DNA of 39,065 nucleotides from Phenylobacterium sp. CCH9-H3 (GCF_001557235.1 NZ_LSJI01000268.1:1-39065), one strand, 5' to 3'. Counted from the first letter of the stretch, positions 17,773 to 26,931 are shown. Notes: a model not told the origin generated them from the letters alone. Translations and numbers: made by a program.

Positions 17773-19215
17773 ATGACGTCTCGCCGCATCGGTCCTGCCT
17801 CCCTGACCCGCCTGCTTGGCGCGTGGCGCGGCGAGCGCACCGGCCCCGCCTATGGCCAGCTGGCGGATGGCCTGCGCCTGCTGATCCTGGACGGGCGGCT
17901 GCCGCTGGACGTGGTGTTGCCGGGCGAACGTGAACTGGCCACCGCGCTGGAGGTCAGCCGCACGACCGTGACGGCGGCGCTGGGCCGGCTGCGCGACGAC
18001 GGCTTCCTCGACCGCCGGCAGGGTGCCGGCGCGCGCACCCGCCTCCCCGCCGGGCCCGGTGAGCGGGGCATGACGCCCATCGTCGCCGGCGCCGTGGGCG
18101 AGGGGTTGCTGGACATGGCCTCGGCCGCTCCGCCGGCCGTCGAGGTGATGCACCAGGCCTATGCGGCGGCGCTGAGCGCCCTGCCGGCCCACCTGCCGCA
18201 GCATGGCTATGCGCCGCTGGGCCTGCCCGTGCTGCGCGAGGCGATCGCCGCCCGCTACGCCGCCCGCGGCCTGCCGACCTCGCCCGACCAGATCATGGTG
18301 ACCAACGGCGCCCTGCATGCCCTGGCCCTGATGCTGCGGCTCACCTGCGGCCCGGGCGACCGGGTGGTGATCGATCACCCGACCTATCCGCACGCCATCG
18401 ACGCCATCCAGCGCGCCTCCTGCCGTCCTGCGCCCGTGGGGCTGCCGGGCGAGGGCTGGGACGTGGACGGCGTGGCGGCCGCCTTGCGCCAGAGCGGGCC
18501 GCGGCTGGCCTATTTCATCGCCGATTTCCAGAACCCCACGGGACGTTGGATGACGCCGGAGGCCCGCGCCGCCATCGTGGAGGCGGCTTTGCGGGCGCGG
18601 ACCACGGTGATCTTCGACGAGACTCTGGTGGACCTGTGGCTGGACGCGCCGGTGCAGCCCTATGGGCTCGCCGAGCCGGACGAGGGCCTCGTTCGTCTGG
18701 GCTCCACCGGCAAGAGCTTCTGGGGCGGCCTGCGGCTGGGATGGATCCGCGCCGACGCCCAGACGATCCAGGCGCTGTCGTTGCGGCGCTCGTCGCTCGA
18801 TCTGGGCACGCCGGTGCTGGAGCAGCTGGCCGCCGTCCACCTGATGGCCAACGAGACGCCGGTGCTGGGCGCGCGCCGCGCTCTCCTGCGCGCGCAGCGT
18901 GACCACCTGCTGGGCCTGGTCCGCCAGACCCTGCCGGACTGGAAGGTCGCCTCGCCGCCGGGCGGACTGTCGCTGTGGGCCGAACTGCCGGCGCCCGTGT
19001 CCACCGCCATGGCCGCCACCTCGGAGCGTTTCGGAGTACGCCTGGCCGCCGGCCCCCGTTTCGGCGTCGACGGCGCCTTCGAACGCTTCCTCCGCCTGCC
19101 GTACACCTTGCCCGCCGACACCCTCACCGAAGTGGTCGGACGCCTGGCCCAGGCCTATGCCCGTCTCCAGCCAGGCTCTGCGTCGGCGCGGGCGCAGATG
19201 GGGGCGGTGGTCTAG
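17773..19215 (+). CDS. MocR/PdxR-family PLP-dependent transcriptional regulator
   Basis: A 480-residue fusion of a GntR-type winged helix and a fold-type I aminotransferase domain. The DNA-binding domain (about 15-90) shows LPGERELATALEVSRTTVTAALGRLRDDGFL. The aminotransferase-like domain holds the PLP-binding Lys314 in GSTGKSFWGGLRLGWI and the ADFQNPTGRWM loop. In this family PLP or a PLP adduct changes DNA binding; catalysis is usually lost. It faces a YczE-type membrane gene, its probable target. The ligand cannot be inferred; PdxR relatives control pyridoxal synthesis, but no pdxST genes are here. Confidence 0.92.
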   Translation: MTSRRIGPASLTRLLGAWRGERTGPAYGQLADGLRLLILDGRLPLDVVLPGERELATALEVSRTTVTAALGRLRDDGFLDRRQGAGARTRLPAGPGERGMTPIVAGAVGEGLLDMASAAPPAVEVMHQAYAAALSALPAHLPQHGYAPLGLPVLREAIAARYAARGLPTSPDQIMVTNGALHALALMLRLTCGPGDRVVIDHPTYPHAIDAIQRASCRPAPVGLPGEGWDVDGVAAALRQSGPRLAYFIADFQNPTGRWMTPEARAAIVEAALRARTTVIFDETLVDLWLDAPVQPYGLAEPDEGLVRLGSTGKSFWGGLRLGWIRADAQTIQALSLRRSSLDLGTPVLEQLAAVHLMANETPVLGARRALLRAQRDHLLGLVRQTLPDWKVASPPGGLSLWAELPAPVSTAMAATSERFGVRLAAGPRFGVDGAFERFLRLPYTLPADTLTEVVGRLAQAYARLQPGSASARAQMGAVV

Positions 19216-19218
19216 GCG

Positions 19219-19232
19219 CGCGCAGCTGCGCG
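19219..19232. repeat. 14-base perfect palindrome
   Basis: CGCGCAGCTGCGCG lies just after the MocR stop codon and about 100 bases before the PQQ dehydrogenase gene. It may be a weak hairpin or a protein site; no T tract follows. Confidence 0.3.
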
Positions 19233-19330
19233 GCGGTTCCGCTGCGGCATGCTTGCGGGATAGGCCAGCCGGGGCATAGTGCCGCCTGAACGCCGATCAT
19301 TTGAGAAGTCGGCTGCCGGGAGAGGGCGTC

Positions 19331-21478
19331 ATGAGGATCGTTGGGCTGGGTTTGGCCTTGGCCGCCGCGGTGGCGCTGGCGGGCTGCCAGAAGTCGTCGC
19401 CGGGCAATGTAGACGCCAAGCGGCTGGAAGCGGCCGCGGGGAATGCCGAATGGCTGTCCTACGGCAAGGACTACAACGAACAGCGCTTCAGCCCGCTGGA
19501 CCAGGTCAACGCATCCAACGTCCAGAAGCTGGGCCTGGCCTGGTACGCCGAGTTCGACACCGACCGCGGCCAGGAGGCGACCCCTCTGATGGTCGATGGG
19601 GTGCTCTACACCTCGACCGCCTGGTCCAAGGTGTTCGCCTTCGACGCCAAGAGCGGCAAGCTGCTCTGGAAGTACGATCCGGCCGTGGAGGGCGCCAAGG
19701 GCTTCGACGCCTGCTGCGACGTGGTCAACCGCGGCGTCGCGGTCTGGAAGGGCCGGGTCTACGTCGGCACGATCGACGGGCGGCTGGTCGCCCTGGACGC
19801 CAAGACCGGCAAGGTCGCCTGGAGCCAGCAGACCACCGACACCTCCAAGCCCTACACCATCACCGGCGCACCGCGGGTGGTGAAGGACAAGGTGCTGATC
19901 GGCAACGGCGGCGCCGAGTACGGCGTGCGCGGCTACATCTCCGCCTACGACGCGGCCACCGGAAAGCTGGTCTGGCGTTTCTTCACGACCCCCAATCCCA
20001 ACGGCCAACCCGATGGCGCGGCCTCGGACAAGGTGATGGCCGAGAAGGCGAACGCCACGTGGTCGGACGGCGAGTGGAAGCAGACGGGCGGCGGCGGCAC
20101 GGCCTGGGATTCCATGGCCTACGACCCGCAGCTGGACATCATGTATTTCGGCATCGGCAACGGCACGCCCTGGAACCACCAGAAGCGGTCGGGCGGCAAG
20201 GGCGACAACCTGTTCCTGTCGTCGATCCTGGCGCTGAAGCCGGACACCGGCGAATACGTCTGGCACTACCAGACCACGCCGGCCGAAAGCTGGGACTACA
20301 CGGCCACCCAGCACATCATGCTGGCGGACCTCAACGTGGGCGGCCAGCCGCGCAAGGTGCTGATGCAGGCGCCGAAGAACGGCTTCTTCTATGTGATCGA
20401 CCGGGCGACCGGGAAGCTGATCTCGGCCAAGCCCTACACCAACATCACCTGGGCCAGCGGCGTCGACATGGCGACCGGTCGGCCGATCGAGAACCCGCAG
20501 GCGCGCTATCAGGCGGGCACGGTGATGCAGGTGCCGGGACCGCTGGGCGCGCATAACTGGCAGCCGATGGCGTTCAACCCGAAAACGGGCCTGGTCTACA
20601 TCCCGCTGAACGTCACGCCTTTCGCCTACGCCGACGACAAGGGCGGCTCGTACAAGCCCGGCGCCTGGAACGTGGGCGTCGACTTCGTGATCAACTCCCT
20701 GCCCACGGATGCGGCGCAGATGACCGCGCTGCAGTCCCTGATCAAGGGCCAGCTCCTGGCCTGGGACCCCGTGAATCAGAAGGCGGTCTGGACCGTCGAC
20801 CACCCCTATTTCTGGAACGCCGGCGTCCTCTCGACCGCGGGCGGCCTGGTCTTCCAGGGCGCGGCCGAAGGGCAGTTCTCGGCCTACGACGCCGCCTCGG
20901 GCAAGGCGCTGTGGACCTACAAGACCGGCAACGGCGTGATCGCCGCGCCCATGACCTATTCGCTGGACGGCGAGCAGTACGTGGCGGTCATGGTCGGCGT
21001 GGGCGGCGGCGGCCAGATCTCGGCGCCGGCCTCGATGCCGACGCGCCCGCGCCTGCCGGGCCGGCTCTTGGTCTTCAAGCTGGACGGATCGGCCAAGGCG
21101 CCGGACTTCCCCGCGCCGGCCCAGGCGCCGCCCATCGACGTGGCGAACATCACCTCCACCGGCGACGTGCAGCACGGCTTCGCGCTGTTCCACAAGAACT
21201 GCCAGGTCTGCCACGGCCCCAACGCCTCGGGCGCCTGGCTGCCGGACCTGAAGCGCTCGCCGATGCTGATGACCGCCGACAACTGGAAGGGCGTGGTCAT
21301 CGACGGCGCCAGCGCCAGCCGCGGCATGGCCAGTTTCTCGCGGTTCCTGACCGCACAGGAGGCCGAGGATATCCGGGCCTACGTCCTCACCGAGGCGCGC
21401 AAAGCCGCGGACGCCACCGCGGTCGCCCCGCCCACCCCGGCGCCCGCCGCCAAGGTGACGGCGCCGCCGGCGGGTTAG
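19331..21478 (+). CDS. PQQ-dependent alcohol dehydrogenase with C-terminal cytochrome c domain, lipoprotein type
   Basis: A 715-residue periplasmic quinohaemoprotein oxidising alcohols and passing electrons from PQQ to an attached haem c. The ATG at 19331 follows GGGAGAGGG. Residues 1-19 end in a lipobox (ALAGC, Cys19), so it is probably tethered to a membrane. The beta-propeller contains the vicinal cysteines Cys128-Cys129 (DACCDVVNRG) that sit over PQQ and the catalytic Asp322 in ESWDYTA. Residue 324 is Thr, not the Asp found in lanthanide enzymes, which predicts calcium use. The cytochrome domain has CQVCHG (Cys624, Cys627, His628) and a probable Met664 ligand. It ends in a Pro/Ala tail. 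No PQQ synthesis genes are in the window. Confidence 0.93.
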   Translation: MRIVGLGLALAAAVALAGCQKSSPGNVDAKRLEAAAGNAEWLSYGKDYNEQRFSPLDQVNASNVQKLGLAWYAEFDTDRGQEATPLMVDGVLYTSTAWSKVFAFDAKSGKLLWKYDPAVEGAKGFDACCDVVNRGVAVWKGRVYVGTIDGRLVALDAKTGKVAWSQQTTDTSKPYTITGAPRVVKDKVLIGNGGAEYGVRGYISAYDAATGKLVWRFFTTPNPNGQPDGAASDKVMAEKANATWSDGEWKQTGGGGTAWDSMAYDPQLDIMYFGIGNGTPWNHQKRSGGKGDNLFLSSILALKPDTGEYVWHYQTTPAESWDYTATQHIMLADLNVGGQPRKVLMQAPKNGFFYVIDRATGKLISAKPYTNITWASGVDMATGRPIENPQARYQAGTVMQVPGPLGAHNWQPMAFNPKTGLVYIPLNVTPFAYADDKGGSYKPGAWNVGVDFVINSLPTDAAQMTALQSLIKGQLLAWDPVNQKAVWTVDHPYFWNAGVLSTAGGLVFQGAAEGQFSAYDAASGKALWTYKTGNGVIAAPMTYSLDGEQYVAVMVGVGGGGQISAPASMPTRPRLPGRLLVFKLDGSAKAPDFPAPAQAPPIDVANITSTGDVQHGFALFHKNCQVCHGPNASGAWLPDLKRSPMLMTADNWKGVVIDGASASRGMASFSRFLTAQEAEDIRAYVLTEARKAADATAVAPPTPAPAAKVTAPPAG

Positions 21479-21507
21479 AGCGAGCCGAAGGCGCAGTCAG
21501 GCGACCT

Positions 21508-21566
21508 CCAAGACGCCAAGTGTCCGGAGCGGCCGGGGTCTCTTGGCGTCCTTGGCGCCTTGGCGG
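21508..21566. repeat. CCAAG-type inverted repeat, possible dispersed element
   Basis: CCAAGACGCCAAG (21508-21520) is matched by CTTGGCGTCCTTGG (21542-21555) with one extra base, followed by a further CGCCTTGGCGG. It lies between the stop codons of the PQQ dehydrogenase and the convergent rocD. It could fold as a shared terminator without a T tract, and the phrase resembles intergenic repeats I recall from other alphaproteobacteria. Confidence 0.5.
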
Positions 21567-21599
21567 TGATCTTCTGCCCGGCGCTGACGCGCCCAGGCG

Positions 21600-22820
21600 C
21601 TAGGGGAGCGCCGCCGCGAACTGGTCGACGATCCAGTCGGCCTGCGCGTCGGTCAGGATCAGCGGCGGGGCGATGCGGATGGTGTGTTCGTGGGTCTCCT
21701 TGGCCAGGAGGCCGCGGGCCTGCAGCGTCTCGCAGACCCGGCGGGCGCCGCCGGCGTCGTGCTGGAGTTCCACGGCGATCATCAGGCCGCGGCCGCGGAC
21801 CTCCTTCACTGACGGCGTGGCGATGGCCGCGAGGCCCGCCTGCAGCCTGGCGCCGACGCGGGCGGCGTTCTCGATCATGCCTTCCTCGGTCAGCACCTTC
21901 AGCGCCGCGCGCGCCACGGCGCAGGCCAGGGGATTGCCGCCGAAGGTCGAGCCATGCTCGCCGGGGTGCAGCACGCTCATCACCTCGCTGTTCGAGAGCA
22001 CCGCCGAGACCGGATAGAAGCCGCCGGAGAGCGCCTTGCCGATCAGGGTCAGGTCGGCCTCGATCCCCTCGTGCTCCTCGGCCAGCAGCTTGCCTGTTCG
22101 GCCCAGGCCCGTCTGGATCTCGTCCAGGATCAGGATGACGTTGTGTCGGGTGCAGAGCTCGCGGACCCGCTTCAGGTAGCCGGCCGGCGGGATGATCACC
22201 CCGGCCTCGCCCTGGATCGGCTCGACCAGAAAGGCCACGGTGTTGGGCCCGATGGCGGCCTCCAGCGCGTCCGCGTCACCGAACGGCACGGTCTTGAATC
22301 CCGGCGCGAAGGGTCCGAAGCCGCCGCGGGACTGCGGATCGGTGGAGAAGCCGACGATGGCCACGGTGCGCCCGTGGAAGTTCTCGGAGGCGACGATGAT
22401 CTCGGCCTGGCCGTCCGGCACGCCCTTGACCTCATAGCCCCACTTGCGGGCCACCTTCAGCGCCGTCTCCACCGCCTCGGCGCCCGAGTTCATGGGCAGG
22501 ACCTTGTGGCTGTTCGTCAGGGCGCAGAGCTCTTCGTAGAACGGCGCGAGCTGGTCGTTGCGGAAGGCGCGCGACGTCAGGGTCAGCTTCGCCGCCTGTT
22601 CCGTCATGGCGGCCAGGATCTTCGGGTGGCAGTGGCCCTGGTTCACCGCGGAATAGGCCGACAGGCAGTCCAGGTAGCGGTTGCCGTCCACGTCCCAGAC
22701 GTAGGTTCCCTCGCCGCGGGTCAGGACCACGTCCAGCGGCTTGTAGTTCTTGGCCCCGTACTGGGCTTCGGTCTCGATGTAGCGGGTGGCGAGCGAGCGC
22801 TTGAGGGCGATGTCGTTCAT
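21600..22820 (-). CDS. rocD: Ornithine aminotransferase
   Basis: A 406-residue PLP enzyme transferring the delta-amino group of ornithine to 2-oxoglutarate, giving glutamate semialdehyde and glutamate. Class III aminotransferase features are clear: [24 protein letters not shown] with Asp233 holding the PLP nitrogen, and Lys262 in [15 protein letters not shown]. The sequence NQGHCHPKI and the C-terminal [11 protein letters not shown] also match RocD rather than acetylornithine aminotransferase. The open frame runs far upstream, but [26 protein letters not shown] is the normal N-terminus. It begins 11 bases after the stop of the upstream hydrolase gene, forming a two-gene operon for arginine/ornithine breakdown. 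Confidence 0.95.
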   Translation of the reverse strand: MNDIALKRSLATRYIETEAQYGAKNYKPLDVVLTRGEGTYVWDVDGNRYLDCLSAYSAVNQGHCHPKILAAMTEQAAKLTLTSRAFRNDQLAPFYEELCALTNSHKVLPMNSGAEAVETALKVARKWGYEVKGVPDGQAEIIVASENFHGRTVAIVGFSTDPQSRGGFGPFAPGFKTVPFGDADALEAAIGPNTVAFLVEPIQGEAGVIIPPAGYLKRVRELCTRHNVILILDEIQTGLGRTGKLLAEEHEGIEADLTLIGKALSGGFYPVSAVLSNSEVMSVLHPGEHGSTFGGNPLACAVARAALKVLTEEGMIENAARVGARLQAGLAAIATPSVKEVRGRGLMIAVELQHDAGGARRVCETLQARGLLAKETHEHTIRIAPPLILTDAQADWIVDQFAAALP

Positions 22821-22831
22821 CGGAGTGCTCC

Positions 22832-23701
22832 CTATTCGGCGGCGTGCAGTTGGGCGGCGGGGACCGAGGCGCGGTCGAGGCGCAGGGTCATGCAGTAGGA
22901 GGCGCCGCCCGAGAGGATGAAGGGCGACAGGTCCACCTCGGTGAGGGTGTAGCCGCGGTCCTGCAGCTTGGCCCGCAGGCTGTCCGGCGCCCGGGCCATG
23001 ACGATCCGCTCGCCGAGGTTGACGGCGTTGACGCAGAAGGCGGCGGCCTCCTCGGCGGTGGCCTCGATGCGCTGGGCTTCCGGGACCCGCGCGCGGATCG
23101 CCGCCAGGGAATCGGGGGTGAAGGCGGCCGGGTAGTAGAGCACCGTGCCGCCGGCCAGCGGGCAGAAGCAGGTGTCCAGGTGGTAGAACTGCTCGGTGGC
23201 CAGCTCGAGGGCGACGGTCTCGTGGCCGAAGGTCCTGCGGATCACCGGGATCGCGGCGCGGCTCGACCTGGGCCCGTGGCCGCACCAGAACAGCCGGCGG
23301 TCGGCGTCCCAGATCGCATCGCCCGCGCCCTCGTGGAACAGGCCCTCCGGCAGGTCGACGATCTCGCGCACCAGGCCGCGGGTCTTCAGCCGCTGGAACA
23401 CCGAGCGCAGGATCGGCTCCTCGCCCTGGCGTTCCGGATAGCGGAAGCGGGCCAGCAGCACCTTGCCGTCCAGGACCACGGCGGCGTTGGCAGGGAACAC
23501 GAGGTCCGGCAGCCCCTTCACCGCCGCGATCGTCTCCACGTGGGCGCCTGCGGCCAGCAAGGCGGCGCGGAGGGCCGCGGAGCCGGCGAGGGCGGCCGCG
23601 GCATGGGCCGGGGTCCAGACCTTGGGGTCCATCCACGGGTTGATCCGGTAGCTCACGTCGAAGCAGGCCGGGTCGGTCATGAGGAAGGTCGGGCGGTCCA
23701 T
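22832..23701 (-). CDS. Amidinotransferase/DDAH-superfamily hydrolase, probable arginine dihydrolase (ArgZ-like)
   Basis: A 289-residue guanidino-group-modifying enzyme. The ATG at 23701 is five bases after AGGAG; a GTG two codons earlier is less well placed. Visible active-site elements are Asn21 (RINPWMD), Asn72 (FPANAAV), the acidic EGAGD (Glu124-Asp128), His174 and Asp176 in [11 protein letters not shown], and nucleophile Cys270 in GGASYCMTL. From memory these blocks are very close to the N-terminal catalytic domain of cyanobacterial ArgZ/AgrE, which turns arginine into ornithine, two ammonia and CO2; dimethylarginine dimethylaminohydrolase or a citrulline ureidase are alternatives. It lacks the ArgZ C-terminal domain. 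Being directly upstream of rocD, a product of ornithine makes best sense. Family membership is firm, the exact reaction inferred. Confidence 0.8.
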   Translation of the reverse strand: MDRPTFLMTDPACFDVSYRINPWMDPKVWTPAHAAAALAGSAALRAALLAAGAHVETIAAVKGLPDLVFPANAAVVLDGKVLLARFRYPERQGEEPILRSVFQRLKTRGLVREIVDLPEGLFHEGAGDAIWDADRRLFWCGHGPRSSRAAIPVIRRTFGHETVALELATEQFYHLDTCFCPLAGGTVLYYPAAFTPDSLAAIRARVPEAQRIEATAEEAAAFCVNAVNLGERIVMARAPDSLRAKLQDRGYTLTEVDLSPFILSGGASYCMTLRLDRASVPAAQLHAAE

Positions 23702-23770
23702 GCGCACTCCTGCTGGGTCGTCCAGCCAAGGTTCGCCCCGGCGTGCGCTAGCGTATAGTTCCCAGCCTGC

Positions 23771-23795
23771 TACAATACGCCGATCAGTTTGGCGT
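23771..23795 (+). promoter_or_regulatory. -10-like TACAAT and inverted repeat between hydrolase and AsnC genes
   Basis: TACAAT (23771-23776) is followed at once by ACGCC-GATCAGTTT-GGCGT (23777-23795), an inverted repeat with 5-base arms. The site lies 23 bases before the AsnC-type start codon and within the only gap shared by both promoters. It suits autoregulation by the AsnC/Lrp protein. No convincing -35 is seen. Confidence 0.4.
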
Positions 23796-23817
23796 TTCGT
23801 CAGGATGGAGTGACCAA

Positions 23818-24243
23818 ATGTCGGACGACCTGGACCGGCGGCTGATCGCCCTGCTGCGCGCCGATTCCCGCACCCCCGCCGCCAGCCTGGCCAAGACGCT
23901 GAAGGTCTCGCGCGGCACCATCCAGAACCGGATCGAACGGCTCGTCGCCCGCGGCGTGATCCAGGGGTTCACCATCCGCACCCGCCCGGACGCCGACTCC
24001 AGCCGGGTGCGGGCGGTGATGACCATCGCCATCGAGGGCGAGCGCTCGCGCCACGTCGTCCAGGCGTTGAAGGGCTTTCCCGAGGTCGCGGCAGTCCACA
24101 CCACCAACGGACGCTGGGACCTGGTGGCCGAGCTGGACGTCGACACCCTCGCCGCCTTCAGCCAGGTGCTGGACCGGATCCGGGAAATCGAGGGCATCGC
24201 CTCCACGGAAACCTCGATCCTGCTGGCGACGCAGAAGCTCTAG
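23818..24243 (+). CDS. Lrp/AsnC family transcriptional regulator
   Basis: A 141-residue regulator with an N-terminal helix-turn-helix (LDRRLIALLRADSRTPAASLAKTLKVSRGTIQNRIERL) and a C-terminal RAM/AsnC ligand domain (about 65-141) containing the effector-loop region VHTTNGRWDLVAEL. The ATG has GGATGGAG seven bases upstream. It is divergent from the arginine hydrolase-rocD pair, a common arrangement for a specific amino-acid-responsive activator, so arginine or ornithine is the likely effector. The following peptidase gene starts 19 bases downstream and may be co-transcribed. Confidence 0.93.
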   Translation: MSDDLDRRLIALLRADSRTPAASLAKTLKVSRGTIQNRIERLVARGVIQGFTIRTRPDADSSRVRAVMTIAIEGERSRHVVQALKGFPEVAAVHTTNGRWDLVAELDVDTLAAFSQVLDRIREIEGIASTETSILLATQKL

Positions 24244-24262
24244 GGATGATAGAACGGCGTCC

Positions 24263-26053
24263 ATGAACGTCCCTTTCAAGACCGATGCGCTGCCGGAATG
24301 GCGGCTGGACGACCTCTATGCCGACCGCGAGGATCCGCGGATCGCCGCCGACATGGCCGAGGCCGAGCGCCTGAACCAGGAACTGGCCAAGCTGGAGGGC
24401 CGGCTGGTCGCCACCCGGGACCGTCCCGCCGAACTGGGCGGCATCATCGACCGGGGCGTCGAGCTCTACGAGCAGGCCGTCAACGCCATGTGGAGCGTGG
24501 GCGCCTATGCCGCCCTGTCGGCCTCGGTAGCGCGGGACGACCCGGCCTGGTCGAAGTTCGAGGCGGACCTGCGGGCCCGCTCCGCCCAGATCGCCTCGCT
24601 CAGCCTGTTCTTCACCCTGGAGATCAACAAGCTCGACGACGTCGAACTGGAAGCCGCGCTCAAGGCGCACAAGCCGGCCCAGCGCTGGCGGCCCTGGCTG
24701 CGGCGCGTCCGGGCGGGCCGTCCGCACGAGCTGTCGCCCGACCTCGAGAAGCTGCTGCTGGACAAGGCGCCGGCCACCGCCAACTGGAGCCGCCTGTCCG
24801 ACGAGACCCTCGCGAAGCTGAGCGCCCGGGTGGGCGGCGAGACCCTGACCCTGTCCGAACTGCTGAACCGGATGTCGAGCCCGGACCCGGCCCAGCGCAA
24901 GGCCGCCGCGGCGGCCCTGTCCAAGGCCCTGGCCGACCGGGCTCCGGTGCTGGCGCTCAGCCTCAACACCCTGGCCTTCGAGAAGCAGGTCGAGGACCGC
25001 TGGCGCAAGTTCTCCACCCCAGCCGCCGCCCGCCACCTGGCCAACGAGGTCGACGCCGACGCGGTCGAGGCGCTGGAGGCGGCAGTGGTCGACGGCTACG
25101 CGTCGGTCAGCCACCGCTACTACGCCCTGAAGGCCAAGGCGCTGGGCCGCACGCACCTGGACCATTGGGACCGCAACTGCCCGCTCGATACCGCCCAGCC
25201 GCGCACCTATTCCTGGGACGAGGCCAAGAGCGTGGTGCTGGAGAGCTTCGAGGCGCTGGCCCCGCAGTTCGCCCAGACGGCGCAGACCTTCTTCAACCAG
25301 CCCTGGATCGACGCGCGGCCCCGGCCGGGCAAGCAGTCCGGCGCCTATTCGCACTCGGTCACGGCGACCCGGCATCCGTACGTCTTCATGAACTACATGG
25401 GCGAGCGGCGCGACGTGCTGACCCTGGCCCACGAGCTGGGCCACGCGGTGCACCAGACCCTTTGCAGGCCGCTCGGCACCCTGCTGGCCGACACGCCGCT
25501 CACCCTGGCCGAGACCGCCTCGATCTTCGGCGAGGGACTGGTGTTCGAGAAGCTGCTGGCCGAGGCCACGCCGCAGGAGCGCCGCGGACTGCTCGCCGGC
25601 AAGATCGAGGACGGGATCAACACCGTCATCCGCCAGATCGCCTTCCACCGCTTCGAGACGCGGTTCCACGCCGCCCGCCTGCAGGGCGAGCTGTCGGCCG
25701 ACGAGATCGGCAGCCTGTGGGTGGAGGTGATGGCCGAGAGCCTGGGTCCGGCGGTGCGGCTTGACAAGGGCTATCGCCATTACTGGGCCTACGTCAGCCA
25801 CTTCGTCCACGCGCCGTTCTACGTCTACGCCTATGCGTTCGGCGACCTCTTGGTCCGCGGCCTCATGGAGAAGCGGCGCGAGGACCCCAAGGCGTTCGCG
25901 CCCCTGTACGAGAAGCTGCTCGCCGGCGGCGGGACCAGGACCTACGTCGAGGCCCTGGCCGCCTTCGGCCTGAACCCGCGGGAAAAGGCCTTCTGGGCCG
26001 CGGGCGTGAAGCAGCTGGAGCGGCTGGTGGACGAGTTCGAGGCCCTGGTCTGA
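24263..26053 (+). CDS. M3 family oligoendopeptidase (PepF-like)
   Basis: A 596-residue zinc peptidase of the cytoplasm that trims short peptides. The metal site is LAHELGHAVHQ with His390, Glu391 and His394, and the third ligand Glu lies in LAETASIFGE about 28 residues later. The YRHYWAYVSHFVHAPFYVYAYAFGDL block is typical of M3B oligoendopeptidases. Length matches PepF. It starts 19 bases after the AsnC-type regulator, which suggests read-through and a link to amino-acid recycling. It converges on the TSUP permease with four bases between the stops. Confidence 0.93.
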   Translation: MNVPFKTDALPEWRLDDLYADREDPRIAADMAEAERLNQELAKLEGRLVATRDRPAELGGIIDRGVELYEQAVNAMWSVGAYAALSASVARDDPAWSKFEADLRARSAQIASLSLFFTLEINKLDDVELEAALKAHKPAQRWRPWLRRVRAGRPHELSPDLEKLLLDKAPATANWSRLSDETLAKLSARVGGETLTLSELLNRMSSPDPAQRKAAAAALSKALADRAPVLALSLNTLAFEKQVEDRWRKFSTPAAARHLANEVDADAVEALEAAVVDGYASVSHRYYALKAKALGRTHLDHWDRNCPLDTAQPRTYSWDEAKSVVLESFEALAPQFAQTAQTFFNQPWIDARPRPGKQSGAYSHSVTATRHPYVFMNYMGERRDVLTLAHELGHAVHQTLCRPLGTLLADTPLTLAETASIFGEGLVFEKLLAEATPQERRGLLAGKIEDGINTVIRQIAFHRFETRFHAARLQGELSADEIGSLWVEVMAESLGPAVRLDKGYRHYWAYVSHFVHAPFYVYAYAFGDLLVRGLMEKRREDPKAFAPLYEKLLAGGGTRTYVEALAAFGLNPREKAFWAAGVKQLERLVDEFEALV

Positions 26054-26057
26054 GGCC

Positions 26058-26825
26058 TCACGCTTTCGACCACGCCTCCCACAGGAGCTGGCCGCCCACC
26101 AGGATCATGAGCACGTAGATAAGGGTGTAGAACCGGCCGGGGTCGATGCGGCGGACCAGCCAGACGCCGGCGAAGGTGCTGGCGATGGCGACCGGCAGCA
26201 GGGCGGCGGCGGTCAGCAGGTTCTGCGCCGTGAACTGGCCCAGCGCCCAGTAGGCCGGAACCTTGATCCAGTTGATGGTGGCGAAATAGATCGCCGTCGT
26301 GCCGACCAGGCTGGCGGGCGGCAGCGCCTTGGGCAGCACCCACATCTGGAACGGCGGCTGGCCCGCGTGGGCGATCTGGCTGGTGAAGCCGGAGGCCGCG
26401 CCCAGGGCCACGCCCAGCGCCGCGTCGGCGGCGGGCGGGATGTCGCGCGGCGTGGCCGCCCGGCCGCCCCGGGCCAGCCACAGCCGGTGCACGGCGAAGA
26501 GGATCGAGATCGCCCCCAGCACGGCCAAGATGGCCGTCGAGGACACCTTCGCCGCCAGCAGGTAGCCGGCCACGATGCCGACCGCCGCGCCCGGCAGCAT
26601 GATCGCCAGCGTCCTGCGGTCCCAGGTCTTTCGGAACGCCCAGACGCCAACCACGTCCTGCACGATCAGGATCGGCAGCAGGATGGCGGCCGCCTTGACC
26701 GGCGAAATGGCCAGGGCCAGCAGGGGCATGGCCACGGCGCCGACGCCTGAGAACCCGCCCTTGGCCAGGCCCAGCAGGACGACGGCCGGGATCGCCAGGG
26801 CATAGAACAATGGGTCGGTCAGCAT
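26058..26825 (-). CDS. TSUP/TauE-SafE family membrane permease
   Basis: A 255-residue inner-membrane protein with about eight hydrophobic helices. The AKGGFSGVGAVAMPLLAL segment near the start and the GFTSQIAHAGQPPFQMWVLP segment in the middle mark the TauE/SafE (former DUF81) family, which exports sulphite, sulphoacetate or related anions. The substrate is not evident from neighbours. It is divergent from the response regulator gene. Confidence 0.9.
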   Translation of the reverse strand: MLTDPLFYALAIPAVVLLGLAKGGFSGVGAVAMPLLALAISPVKAAAILLPILIVQDVVGVWAFRKTWDRRTLAIMLPGAAVGIVAGYLLAAKVSSTAILAVLGAISILFAVHRLWLARGGRAATPRDIPPAADAALGVALGAASGFTSQIAHAGQPPFQMWVLPKALPPASLVGTTAIYFATINWIKVPAYWALGQFTAQNLLTAAALLPVAIASTFAGVWLVRRIDPGRFYTLIYVLMILVGGQLLWEAWSKA

Positions 26826-26931
26826 GCCCTGTCGGGCCTAGCGTGGCCGGGCGGCGACGGCAATCGGTGTGCGGCGCAGCGAAAGGCTGGAAAAGTCGGG
26901 AACCTAACCTTTGATAATCCGTATTGAGCCC

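Noticed and set aside
19331..21478. XoxF-type lanthanide dehydrogenase
   Set aside because: The position two after the catalytic Asp is Thr and not Asp, and the protein carries a fused cytochrome c, which XoxF lacks.
22821..23729. One long frame joining rocD to upstream sequence as a fusion
   Set aside because: The upstream part is a shadow of the hydrolase gene in another frame; RocD has its normal N-terminus at 22820.
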